Position numbers and translations under genes: made by a program
In this document: positions 1-5,952 of the stretch, piece after piece
How positions within the stretch are numbered: the first letter of the stretch is position 1
How the letters are laid out: the number at the start of each line of letters is the position of its first letter
The notes under the pieces: generated by a model
Databases searched by the model: none
What the model saw: the letters and a program-made list of their open reading frames with translations, nothing else
What the model was told of the DNA's origin: nothing
Origin: Pseudomonadales bacterium
GTDB lineage: Bacteria; Pseudomonadota; Gammaproteobacteria; Pseudomonadales; Moraxellaceae
Direction of reading: 5' to 3'
Assembly: GCA_013043915.1 (NCBI GenBank)
Contig: JABEVH010000144.1
Span: 1 to 9,520 of the forward strand
DNA length: 9,520 nucleotides

Positions 1-111
1 TATGTGCCCTTGGTCAGTGATGAGTTGAAAGTGATCATTACCGTGGAAGCGATCGAGACCGCGGCTTACCAGAAAAAGATGGAAGACATGACGAAGAAGG
101 CAGCCCATTAA
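1..111 (+). CDS. C-terminal end of a probable YceI-family protein (partial)
   Basis: Only the last 36 codons and the TAA stop are in the window; the gene enters from the left edge. The visible tail contains VSDELKVIITVEAIE, a beta-strand ending that resembles the C-terminus of YceI-like proteins, where a 'VSDEV-(I/L)-VEAI' type strand closes the lipocalin-like barrel. YceI proteins are usually periplasmic or secreted and bind polyisoprenoid or other amphiphilic molecules. After that strand there is a short lysine-rich tail (KKMEDMTKK). Because the signal peptide and most of the barrel are outside the window, the family call rests on one strand and is tentative. The gene is followed directly by a hairpin terminator, so it is the last gene of its transcript. 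Confidence 0.5.
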   Translation, partial: YVPLVSDELKVIITVEAIETAAYQKKMEDMTKKAAH

Positions 112-123
112 GATCTTGAGTCA

Positions 124-149
124 GGTGAGGTGATTATCGCCGCCTCACC
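124..149 (+). terminator. Hairpin terminator after the YceI-like gene
   Basis: GGTGAGG (124-130) pairs perfectly with CCTCACC (143-149). The stem extends inward by a U-G and a G-C pair, leaving an 8-base loop. The downstream plus-strand sequence is moderately T-rich (CCATTATTTTAC), as expected of an intrinsic terminator for the plus-strand gene ending at 111. The site lies between two convergent genes. On the minus strand the hairpin lacks a T-rich tail, so ending the flavoprotein transcript is less certain. Confidence 0.65.
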
Positions 150-157
150 GGGTTCCA

Positions 158-787
158 TTATTTTACAGGCATGTGGTGTTCGGACCAGGATGCATAACTG
201 ATTCTGGGGAGATCAAACCGATCAGCGGTGCGGCAGTAGACTGAAGGGGATCCCATGCGTCCTAGTGGCGCAAAGTTATTGATATGCATCTTGGGGCCGA
301 GCAGGTGATCAGCAACATGAAACATCACCACTTCGCCAATAATCAGCTGGTTTTCTCCCAGCATCTGTGTGCTGTGCAGTCGGCATTCCAAGGCAGCTTG
401 TGCGGCTGCAACACGTGGAACAGGTATACGCAGCGAGGCTTCAGCGGTTAATCCCGCTGCTTCAAATTCGCTGATCTCGGGAGGAAAATCAGCTGCTGAC
501 AGGTTCATGGCATCGAAAAGATCCTCAGTCACCATATTGACCACAAACGCCTTGTGATGTTCAACATTGCGTGCAGTGTCCTTCAGAGTGCCTGTATCGT
601 AGCGACCTACGCTGAACAGGACGTACAAAGGATCTGCTCCTATAGCATTAAAAAAACTGAAGGGAGCCAGATTGAGCACGCCTTGAGGGCTTAAGCTGCT
701 TACCCAGGCAATGGGACGAGGAACCACCAGGTTAGTCAGCAATTTGTAATTGTCTGCCTTGGAGTTTTGCAGGGGATCTATGTGCAT
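158..787 (-). CDS. Flavin reductase-like domain flavoprotein (FMN-binding split barrel)
   Basis: A 209-residue protein that fits the flavin reductase-like family (the DIM6/NTAB-type group). These are small FMN-binding proteins that either reduce flavin with NAD(P)H for partner oxygenases or act as stand-alone flavoenzymes. The N-terminal signature VVPRPIAWVS (residues 21-30), followed by SPQG...NLAPFSFFNAIG (33-50), is the typical FMN-contacting start of the family. Further typical elements are KDTARN (69-74), FVVNMV (81-86), GEVV (151-154) and LGRMG (175-179). There is no signal peptide, so it is cytoplasmic. The reading frame is open upstream to 976, but family similarity begins at the ATG at 785-787 and the extra 63 residues are cysteine- and arginine-rich without family character, so I start it there. 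A GAGAG stretch a few bases upstream is a weak ribosome site. The substrate cannot be told from sequence. It is divergent from the membrane protein at 947. Confidence 0.85.
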   Translation of the reverse strand: MHIDPLQNSKADNYKLLTNLVVPRPIAWVSSLSPQGVLNLAPFSFFNAIGADPLYVLFSVGRYDTGTLKDTARNVEHHKAFVVNMVTEDLFDAMNLSAADFPPEISEFEAAGLTAEASLRIPVPRVAAAQAALECRLHSTQMLGENQLIIGEVVMFHVADHLLGPKMHINNFAPLGRMGSPSVYCRTADRFDLPRISYASWSEHHMPVK

Positions 788-820
788 GTGGACATTCTCT
801 CTGGTTCTGTTTAATGGCCT

Positions 821-826
821 AGTATA
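821..826 (-). promoter_or_regulatory. Candidate -10 element for the flavoprotein gene
   Basis: The minus strand reads TATACT here, five of six bases of the sigma-70 -10 consensus. It would start a transcript near 814, giving a leader of about 27 bases before the ATG at 787. The -35 position at 17 bp spacing (CACTTC, 844-849) is poor, so an activator might be needed or the site may be a chance match. Confidence 0.3.
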
Positions 827-850
827 GACCTGAGCATCAAGGGGAAGTGT

Positions 851-867
851 TTGGCATGAAATGTCAA
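851..867. promoter_or_regulatory. Operator-like dyad in the divergent spacer
   Basis: TTGGCAT (851-857) and ATGTCAA (861-867) form an inverted repeat around a GAA centre, with six of seven positions matching. It sits between the divergent flavoprotein and membrane-protein genes, upstream of both, where a repressor or activator could control both. The minus strand of the right arm also reads TTGACA, a perfect -35 hexamer, though no good -10 follows at standard spacing. No regulator gene is adjacent, so the binding protein is unknown. Confidence 0.35.
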
Positions 868-946
868 AATTATGAGCTCTGGGGTCATGTTCCTGGCGGC
901 AAAAATACTTATGCTGGCATTGGGTAAGGAGAACAGGGCAGATATC

Positions 947-1582
947 ATGATGGCAGCTTCGGCGGCTCAGGCACAAGCAGTTTTACGCGATCCGTCGCAT
1001 TTTCAGTGGTATGTCATTCCTTTGTTGTTGTTGGTTTTGCATGCCTATGGAGAACAAGTCGCAGAAAAGCGTTGGAGTGTGGTGCTAGGCGGCTTGGCAT
1101 TCTGGTTGATGGATTGGGTAAACGAGATTTGGAATGGCTTGCTGTTTCATTTTTCGCACTATGCCCCTGCTTGGGGGACACCGGGAGCTTCTGCCTATGT
1201 CATTCTGATAGGATTAAACGTAGAAATCACCTTGATGTTTGCCATCATGGGACTGTTGGCAGTTCGAGCCCTGCCTCATGATAGTCAACTCAAAATTTTT
1301 GGTATCAATAACCGCTGGGTTTTGGCGAGTGTCAGTTCATTGTTGTGCGTGGGTGTGGAGATATGGCTGCATCATGCAGGGGTCTTGACCTGGGAGTGGA
1401 GCTGGTGGAATTTGAGTGCGCCCTGGCTGATATGGTTGCTGGGCTATATGCCATTTTTTGTGGTGGCCTATTATGTACATGACCTGCCCTGCCGTCGTCG
1501 GCAGATACAGGTCGTGTCAGGAATAGGAGCATGTGTGTTGGTGGGTTTGATCCTGTTTTCAGGGGTGCTGGGCTGGATTTAA
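947..1582 (+). CDS. Six-helix inner-membrane protein of unknown function
   Basis: A 211-residue hydrophobic protein I do not recognise by name. About six membrane helices can be read at residues 20-36, 44-62, 83-107, 124-143, 157-178 and 188-209. Several helices carry polar or charged residues rarely found in lipid: D56, N59, E60, N63 and H68 around helix 2, N91 and E93 in helix 3, E138, H142 and H143 at the end of helix 4, and H178-D179 after helix 5. This suggests a bound metal or cofactor or a catalytic pocket rather than a passive anchor. It is rich in tryptophan (WEWSWW at 149-154). The frame is open from 872, but I choose ATG 947, where AGGG lies 8 bases upstream; the next codon at 950 is also ATG and is possible. 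The stop overlaps the end of nadC on the other strand by 4 bp. No terminator is visible. Confidence 0.7.
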   Translation: MMAASAAQAQAVLRDPSHFQWYVIPLLLLVLHAYGEQVAEKRWSVVLGGLAFWLMDWVNEIWNGLLFHFSHYAPAWGTPGASAYVILIGLNVEITLMFAIMGLLAVRALPHDSQLKIFGINNRWVLASVSSLLCVGVEIWLHHAGVLTWEWSWWNLSAPWLIWLLGYMPFFVVAYYVHDLPCRRRQIQVVSGIGACVLVGLILFSGVLGWI

Positions 1583-2427
1583 AGTAGGCGCATCGATAAA
1601 TCAATGGCCTGTACATGCTTGGTCAGGCTTCCTATAGAAATGAAATCTACCCCGGTCAGGGCAACGGCGCGCAGGTTTCCCAGCGTGATACCCCCCGAGG
1701 CTTCAAGGAGACTGCGCCCTGCCGTGTGTTGAACGGCCCGTGTCATGTCAGCGAGACTGAAGTTATCGAGCATAATAATGTCAGCGTTGGCGGCCAAGGC
1801 ATCATGAAGCTCTTCAAAACTCTCTACCTCGACTTCCACGGGTTTGCCGGGAGCCAAGACATGCGCCGCCTGTACCGCTTTCTGTATGCCTCCGGCAGCT
1901 GAGATATGGTTTTCCTTGATGAGGAACGCATCATAAAGACCCATGCGATGATTTTTTCCACCACCACAAGTGACCGCATATTTTTGTGCCCACCTGAGGC
2001 CAGGAATGGTTTTTCGTGTATCCAGCAACCTGGCTGATGTACCTTCCAGTTCCTGAACATAGCGGTGAACGACCGTGGCTGTGCCTGATAGCAGCTGCAG
2101 AAAGTTAAGAGCCGTACGTTCGCCGGTTAGCAAACTGCGCGCCTTTCCTTGCAGTTGAAAAACTTCATCGTTAGGCATGAGCGAGGCGCCGTCAGCATGC
2201 TTGAAAGTTACCTGAACATCAGGGTCTAGTTGCCGGAATGTTTCCAGTACCCACGCTTGACCACATAAAATCATGGATTCACGGGTAATGACACGAGCGA
2301 CAGCGGGGCGATCGGCAGGAATGAGTCCGGCACTGAGATCTCCCTGTCCAAGATCCTCGGAAATGGCCTGAAAAACTTGGTTAATTATGGCCTGACGTAA
2401 AAGAAGATGGTCCAAGATGTTATTCAC
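1579..2427 (-). CDS. nadC: Quinolinate phosphoribosyltransferase (carboxylating)
   Basis: A 282-residue cytoplasmic enzyme of de novo NAD synthesis. It converts quinolinate and PRPP to nicotinate mononucleotide, CO2 and pyrophosphate. An N-terminal open-sandwich domain (about 1-115) leads into the alpha/beta-barrel domain. Active-site motifs are intact: TGERTALNFLQ (101-111), DTRKT (136-140) with R138 and K139, H160-R161, LIKENH (169-174) with K171, VEVEVE (197-202), MLDN (219-222) and the phosphate-binding EASGGI (242-247) and SIGSLT (264-269). Length is close to the usual 280-300. The start codon is GTG: an in-frame TAA at 2434-2436 lies only two codons upstream, and family similarity needs this region. 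No clear Shine-Dalgarno sequence precedes it. It is divergent from the DUF1631-ampD-ampE unit, an arrangement I recall in Pseudomonas. Its 3' end overlaps the membrane protein's by 4 bp. Confidence 0.97.
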   Translation of the reverse strand: MNNILDHLLLRQAIINQVFQAISEDLGQGDLSAGLIPADRPAVARVITRESMILCGQAWVLETFRQLDPDVQVTFKHADGASLMPNDEVFQLQGKARSLLTGERTALNFLQLLSGTATVVHRYVQELEGTSARLLDTRKTIPGLRWAQKYAVTCGGGKNHRMGLYDAFLIKENHISAAGGIQKAVQAAHVLAPGKPVEVEVESFEELHDALAANADIIMLDNFSLADMTRAVQHTAGRSLLEASGGITLGNLRAVALTGVDFISIGSLTKHVQAIDLSMRLL

Positions 2428-2442
2428 CAGGTGTTATACGGT

Positions 2443-2470
2443 TTGCCAAAACAACAGGATGCGTTAGTCT
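2443..2470 (+). promoter_or_regulatory. Weak candidate promoter for the DUF1631-ampD-ampE unit
   Basis: TTGCCA (2443-2448) and TAGTCT (2465-2470) are separated by 16 bp. The -35 is good (five of six bases, four being the key TTG and final A) and the -10 is weak (three of six). The transcript would begin near 2477, only about six bases before the ATG at 2483, so the message would be almost leaderless if that start is used. The site interleaves with the start region of nadC transcription. Confidence 0.3.
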
Positions 2471-2474
2471 AGGC

Positions 2475-2483
2475 ATTATACCA
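2475..2483 (-). promoter_or_regulatory. Extended -10 promoter element for nadC
   Basis: The minus strand reads TGG-TATAAT: a perfect sigma-70 -10 hexamer (2475-2480) preceded by the TGn extension (2481-2483). Extended -10 promoters can work without a good -35, which matches the poor sequence further upstream (inside the DUF1631 gene). Transcription would start near 2468, giving a leader of about 41 bases before the GTG at 2427. Confidence 0.55.
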
Positions 2484-5383
2484 TGCCTATGCTGCTGCCG
2501 GTGCGACACACAATGACTTCGGAAGAACACCGCTCTCCTTTACCCGCTGCTATCGCTGATCTGATGCCAGGATGGGTAGATGCTTTTTTAGCTGGATATG
2601 ACCGGTTAATGGATGAACTTCTGGCGCATCTGCGCGCTCAGGAGGAAGAAACGGAAGGGCATGAAGCTCTGATGGATGCTTTAACGCCCCAGCGAGCAGG
2701 CTTACGCCGGGACTTAGGCGATGCCCTGATGGCTTCATGGGATGTGGTGGCGCAGACTCATGCCGTACAGGCACCGGAGTGGTCGGCCGATAGCATGCAA
2801 TTGGTGGATACTGCCGATGTGGAAGAGGAAGTTCGCACTCGTTTATTGGTGCAACGACTCAAGGGTAACATGGCGGCGCGTATGGCGGTATGGCAGGATG
2901 CCTTGTTGAAAGTGTATAAACTGCGGCGTTGGCCTGATGTTCCTTTGCCTTGGGATACTGAAAGCATGGTTTTAACCGCTCGGCAGTCGCTGATGAGTAG
3001 GCTTGCGTTAAGCGCTAAGGATCGTCAACGGTGGTTGCGGGTTTATGTGGCGGTCGTTCTGGAAGCATTGCCAGGCTTGCTGGAGCGTTCTTTATCCGAT
3101 TTGCATCAGGTCGGGGCTCTCCCGGATGAAGCTGAGTCGTCATCGGCTCTGCGCGAGACGGGCCGTAGTGTTCTACAGCTACCTGAGATTCTTGACTCCG
3201 TACGCCAAAAAACCTCAGATGCGCTGGGTGGGCTGTTTGAAGGTATGTTGCAGTCTGTGGCCGGTACTTTTTATGAACGCCTGCGTGATGCAGATGATGC
3301 AGAACAAAGCCGGGTTATGGGTCAGGTTCAGGAGATAGAGCTTAAATCGGCGGAGTCTCTTCGAATGTTTATGGAGACCTACCGCTCAATTTTCCTTGGA
3401 TTGGTTAATCCACGGCGCCACGGTCCGGGAGATGGCCTCGAACTCCTCGATGAAACGGCGATTCAGTGGCGTGTTGAAACCCAGTCTGTGGTTGTTCGCA
3501 CCAGGCGTTTACATAGTCAAAGTTTGCAGGCACTGACGCAACGTTTGGCTCATGTACTTAAGAAGCAGGAAGTTCACGAACGCAATATGCCCCTGGATCC
3601 CGAGCAGTTGATTCAAGCTCTGGATCATGTGATATCTACTTGGGATATGACCTGGAATGACAAGTTGCTGATGCTGGGTTTATTCGAGAAGCAGGTGCTT
3701 ACGGATTGCTCGGTAGTTATAGACGCAGCCAATGAAATGTTGGCTGATGCGGGTGTTCTGCCTGAACTGCCCCGGCGCAAGATTATCAAGGGGGCCTCAT
3801 CTGCCCAAGCGCGCAGGCCGCCAACTCCACCTGCGCCTGTATCTGTTTCAACAGGTGCAGGTAGTGGAGGAGGGGGTGGAGGTTCTTTGAGTTCAGAAGA
3901 AGTTTCATTGTTACGTGAATTGATGCAGGGCTCAGGAGGAGTGTTTCAAGCTGTACAGGTGGAGGGGCGCAGGATAGGTCAGTCTGTCGAGGCAGTTCCC
4001 TTGGCACCAACCCATATTCCTGAGGGCGCTGAAGTGACTTCGGTGTCGACATCACAATTGTTGGATATGCTGTCGCAACTGCAGCAGCGTATGCCGACAA
4101 CAGCACTGTCTCAGGATGCCAGCTCGCCATCGGTACAAGAAGTTCGAGGCGCTTTAAAGGCGGAGCTGAAACAGACTGAAGAGGAGGTTCAGACGGTTCG
4201 CTCTGCCGATGAGGATGTGATCAATCTAGTTTCCATGTTATTTGATTTCATTCTGGATGATGATGAACTGCCCACGCCCATGAAGGCCTTGCTGGGACGG
4301 TTGCAGATTCCCTTGCTCAAAGTAGCCATGATAGATCGGCATTTTTTTGATCCTGAAGATCATCCCGCTCGAGCACTGCTTAATTTACTAGCCAAGGCAG
4401 GTATGGGGTGGAGTCAGACCTCTGAAGATAGTGAAGTGCTATATCGCCGGATTGAAGGTGCTGTTTTTCAGATTTTGCATGAGTTTACCGATGATTTAAG
4501 TATCTTTGAGGATTTACTGGCTGATTTTTCCCAATACTACACGGTCTACAGTCAACGTCAGGATTTGCTTGAAAAACGAACGCGTGAAGCTGAAGAGGGC
4601 AAAGCCCGGTCAGAAGTTGCCCGCGCTATGGTCCAGCAAACGTTGAATCGTCGACTACAGGGATTGCAATTACCTCGTGTTGTTCTCGATATATTGCAAC
4701 AGGGTTGGCATCAAGTACTTTATGTGGTCTGCTTGCGTGAAGGCGTGGACTCTGATGGATGGCGTCAGGCCGTGAAAGTAGTTGACGCTCTGCTATGGAG
4801 TGTTTTGCCTCAATCGACGACAGCCTGGCGAGATCAACTGATCGTAGTCAAAGGGCGTCTGATCAATAGCTTGCGCAGAGGGCTGCAGTCGACGGCGGTC
4901 GAGCCTCCGGTGTTGGATTCGTGGTTGCGTCAGCTTGATGCGGTGCATGCTGATGTTATGGCCAGAACCAACATTACACGCGTGCAGGTTTTGGCTGAAG
5001 ATGCATCTCCTGAAGTTACTCCACTAAGCGAATCAAGCGTACGCTTGCAGCGTGTCGAAGTTCCACAGGCTGCCGAAGTGCTAGGTATGGATGCCGATCA
5101 AGTTAGCCAAGTGGTCGATGCTCTGCCTGTGGGTGCTTGGATCGAACGCTTGGATCGTGAACCTGTTGATCGCTGCAAACTGGTAGCCAGAATACGCATA
5201 GTGGATAAACTTATTTTTACCAACCGTCGAGGTATCAAGGAGCTGGAGTTGTCAACGCGGCAGGTCGTAGACAGGGTGAAGGAAGGGCACTGGCGGTTAC
5301 TAGATAAGCAGGGGCAGGTTTTTGACCGGGCCTTAGATGGCATACTCTCAGCGTTGCGACAACGTCGGACGGAGCGGGCATGA
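2483..5383 (+). CDS. DUF1631 domain protein of unknown function
   Basis: A 966-residue, mostly helical, soluble protein without signal peptide or membrane segments. It matches the DUF1631 family, whose members are sometimes mislabelled thymidine phosphorylase; nothing here resembles that enzyme. The most characteristic block is residues 580-643 (INLVSMLFDFILDDDELP..., MKALLGRLQIPLLKVA, HPARALLN, ending GMGW). A charged helical stretch likely to form a coiled coil follows at about 685-720. The C-terminal part has LPVGAWIERL (881-890) and a strand-rich TNRRG-containing segment, reminiscent of a small beta-barrel as in PilZ-like domains (inference). A low-complexity linker at 438-468, proline-rich then six glycines, separates an N-terminal module from the rest. 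The start is uncertain: ATG 2483 gives MPMLLPVRHT..., ATG 2513 gives MTSEEHR..., and neither has a good ribosome site. The stop overlaps the ampD start as ATGA, pointing to translational coupling and a possible link with cell-wall recycling. Confidence 0.88.
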   Translation: MPMLLPVRHTMTSEEHRSPLPAAIADLMPGWVDAFLAGYDRLMDELLAHLRAQEEETEGHEALMDALTPQRAGLRRDLGDALMASWDVVAQTHAVQAPEWSADSMQLVDTADVEEEVRTRLLVQRLKGNMAARMAVWQDALLKVYKLRRWPDVPLPWDTESMVLTARQSLMSRLALSAKDRQRWLRVYVAVVLEALPGLLERSLSDLHQVGALPDEAESSSALRETGRSVLQLPEILDSVRQKTSDALGGLFEGMLQSVAGTFYERLRDADDAEQSRVMGQVQEIELKSAESLRMFMETYRSIFLGLVNPRRHGPGDGLELLDETAIQWRVETQSVVVRTRRLHSQSLQALTQRLAHVLKKQEVHERNMPLDPEQLIQALDHVISTWDMTWNDKLLMLGLFEKQVLTDCSVVIDAANEMLADAGVLPELPRRKIIKGASSAQARRPPTPPAPVSVSTGAGSGGGGGGSLSSEEVSLLRELMQGSGGVFQAVQVEGRRIGQSVEAVPLAPTHIPEGAEVTSVSTSQLLDMLSQLQQRMPTTALSQDASSPSVQEVRGALKAELKQTEEEVQTVRSADEDVINLVSMLFDFILDDDELPTPMKALLGRLQIPLLKVAMIDRHFFDPEDHPARALLNLLAKAGMGWSQTSEDSEVLYRRIEGAVFQILHEFTDDLSIFEDLLADFSQYYTVYSQRQDLLEKRTREAEEGKARSEVARAMVQQTLNRRLQGLQLPRVVLDILQQGWHQVLYVVCLREGVDSDGWRQAVKVVDALLWSVLPQSTTAWRDQLIVVKGRLINSLRRGLQSTAVEPPVLDSWLRQLDAVHADVMARTNITRVQVLAEDASPEVTPLSESSVRLQRVEVPQAAEVLGMDADQVSQVVDALPVGAWIERLDREPVDRCKLVARIRIVDKLIFTNRRGIKELELSTRQVVDRVKEGHWRLLDKQGQVFDRALDGILSALRQRRTERA
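3794..3886 (+). other. Pro/Gly-rich interdomain linker in the DUF1631 protein
   Basis: Residues 438-468 read as alanine/serine, then RRPPTPPAPV, then TGAGS followed by six glycines and serine. This is a classic flexible linker, flanked by helix-forming sequence on both sides. It divides the protein into an N-terminal module of about 437 residues and a C-terminal module of about 500 residues that carries the recognisable DUF1631 core. Confidence 0.7.
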
Positions 5384-5952
5384 TGGCGGTTTATGATCAG
5401 ATTTGGAGTGAAGCCGTATATCGTTCATCCCCTCATGCTGATAATCGACCCGACGGCGAGGTTATTCGTTTACTGGTGATACATGGTATCAGTTTGCCAG
5501 CAGGTGAGTTTGGTGGCGATGCCATTGATCATCTTTTTATGGGGACACTGACGGTTCAGGCTTATCCGGAACTTGCCAGTCTGGTTGGAATTAAAGTCAG
5601 CTCTCATCTTCTCATTCGTCGGACGGGAGAGGTTTTGCAATACGTGCCTTTTAATCTCAGGGCTTGGCATGCGGGGAACTCATACTGGCGTGGTCGGTAC
5701 CGGTGTAATGATTTTTCTTTGGGAATTGAGTTGGAGGGCTGTGATGAACGCCCTTACGAGCCGATACAGTACCGACAGCTTGAACGAATTATACGGTTCC
5801 TCCATCCCATGTATCCTGAATTGCGTGAAATAGTTGGACATAGCGACATAGCGCCAGGCCGAAAGACGGATCCTGGGCCAGCGTTCACCTGGGATACACT
5901 GGAGCTGCCTGGTGACTGGTTGTGCTGTCATGCTCAGGGGGATGGCCTATGA
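5380..5952 (+). CDS. ampD: 1,6-anhydro-N-acetylmuramyl-L-alanine amidase AmpD
   Basis: A 190-residue cytoplasmic zinc amidase. It cleaves the bond between anhydro-MurNAc and the stem peptide of recycled muropeptides, and thereby keeps the AmpR-type beta-lactamase inducer low. The N-acetylmuramoyl-L-alanine amidase type 2 fold is complete. The zinc ligands are visible as H35 (in LVIHGIS), H154 (in VGHSDIAPG) and D164 (in RKTDPGP); the catalytic E117 (in GIELEG) and K162 are also present. These sit at almost the same numbers as the published Citrobacter AmpD residues. There is no signal peptide, which separates it from the periplasmic AmiD/AmpDh types. It starts at 5380 with GGAG five bases upstream, overlapping the DUF1631 stop; a second ATG at 5383 is an alternative with better spacing. 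It ends in an ATGA overlap with ampE. The C-terminus carries a Cys-Cys pair at 182-183 of no known role. Confidence 0.96.
   Translation: MMAVYDQIWSEAVYRSSPHADNRPDGEVIRLLVIHGISLPAGEFGGDAIDHLFMGTLTVQAYPELASLVGIKVSSHLLIRRTGEVLQYVPFNLRAWHAGNSYWRGRYRCNDFSLGIELEGCDERPYEPIQYRQLERIIRFLHPMYPELREIVGHSDIAPGRKTDPGPAFTWDTLELPGDWLCCHAQGDGL
5936..5941 (+). promoter_or_regulatory. Ribosome binding site fixing the ampE start
   Basis: AGGGGG lies inside the end of ampD, seven bases before the ATG at 5949. It decides the start of ampE in favour of 5949 over the in-frame ATG at 5922, which has no such site and would add nine residues without family character. Confidence 0.6.

Noticed and set aside
872..946. Longer N-terminus for the membrane protein starting at ATG 872
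   Set aside because: The extra 25 residues have no good ribosome site and would overlap the open frame of the opposite gene. The ATG at 947 has AGGG at good spacing, though the longer form is not fully excluded.
788..976. N-terminal extension of 63 residues on the flavin reductase-like protein
   Set aside because: The extension is rich in Cys, His and Arg with no family likeness, and overlaps the divergent promoter region and dyad. Family similarity begins exactly at the ATG at 787.
3786..4130. 114-codon minus-strand open frame inside the DUF1631 gene
   Set aside because: It is antisense to the linker and following region, with no ribosome site and no recognisable domain.
2483..5383. Thymidine phosphorylase, a label often attached to this family
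   Set aside because: No phosphorylase motifs are present. The sequence matches DUF1631 blocks and the enzyme label appears to be an old misannotation.
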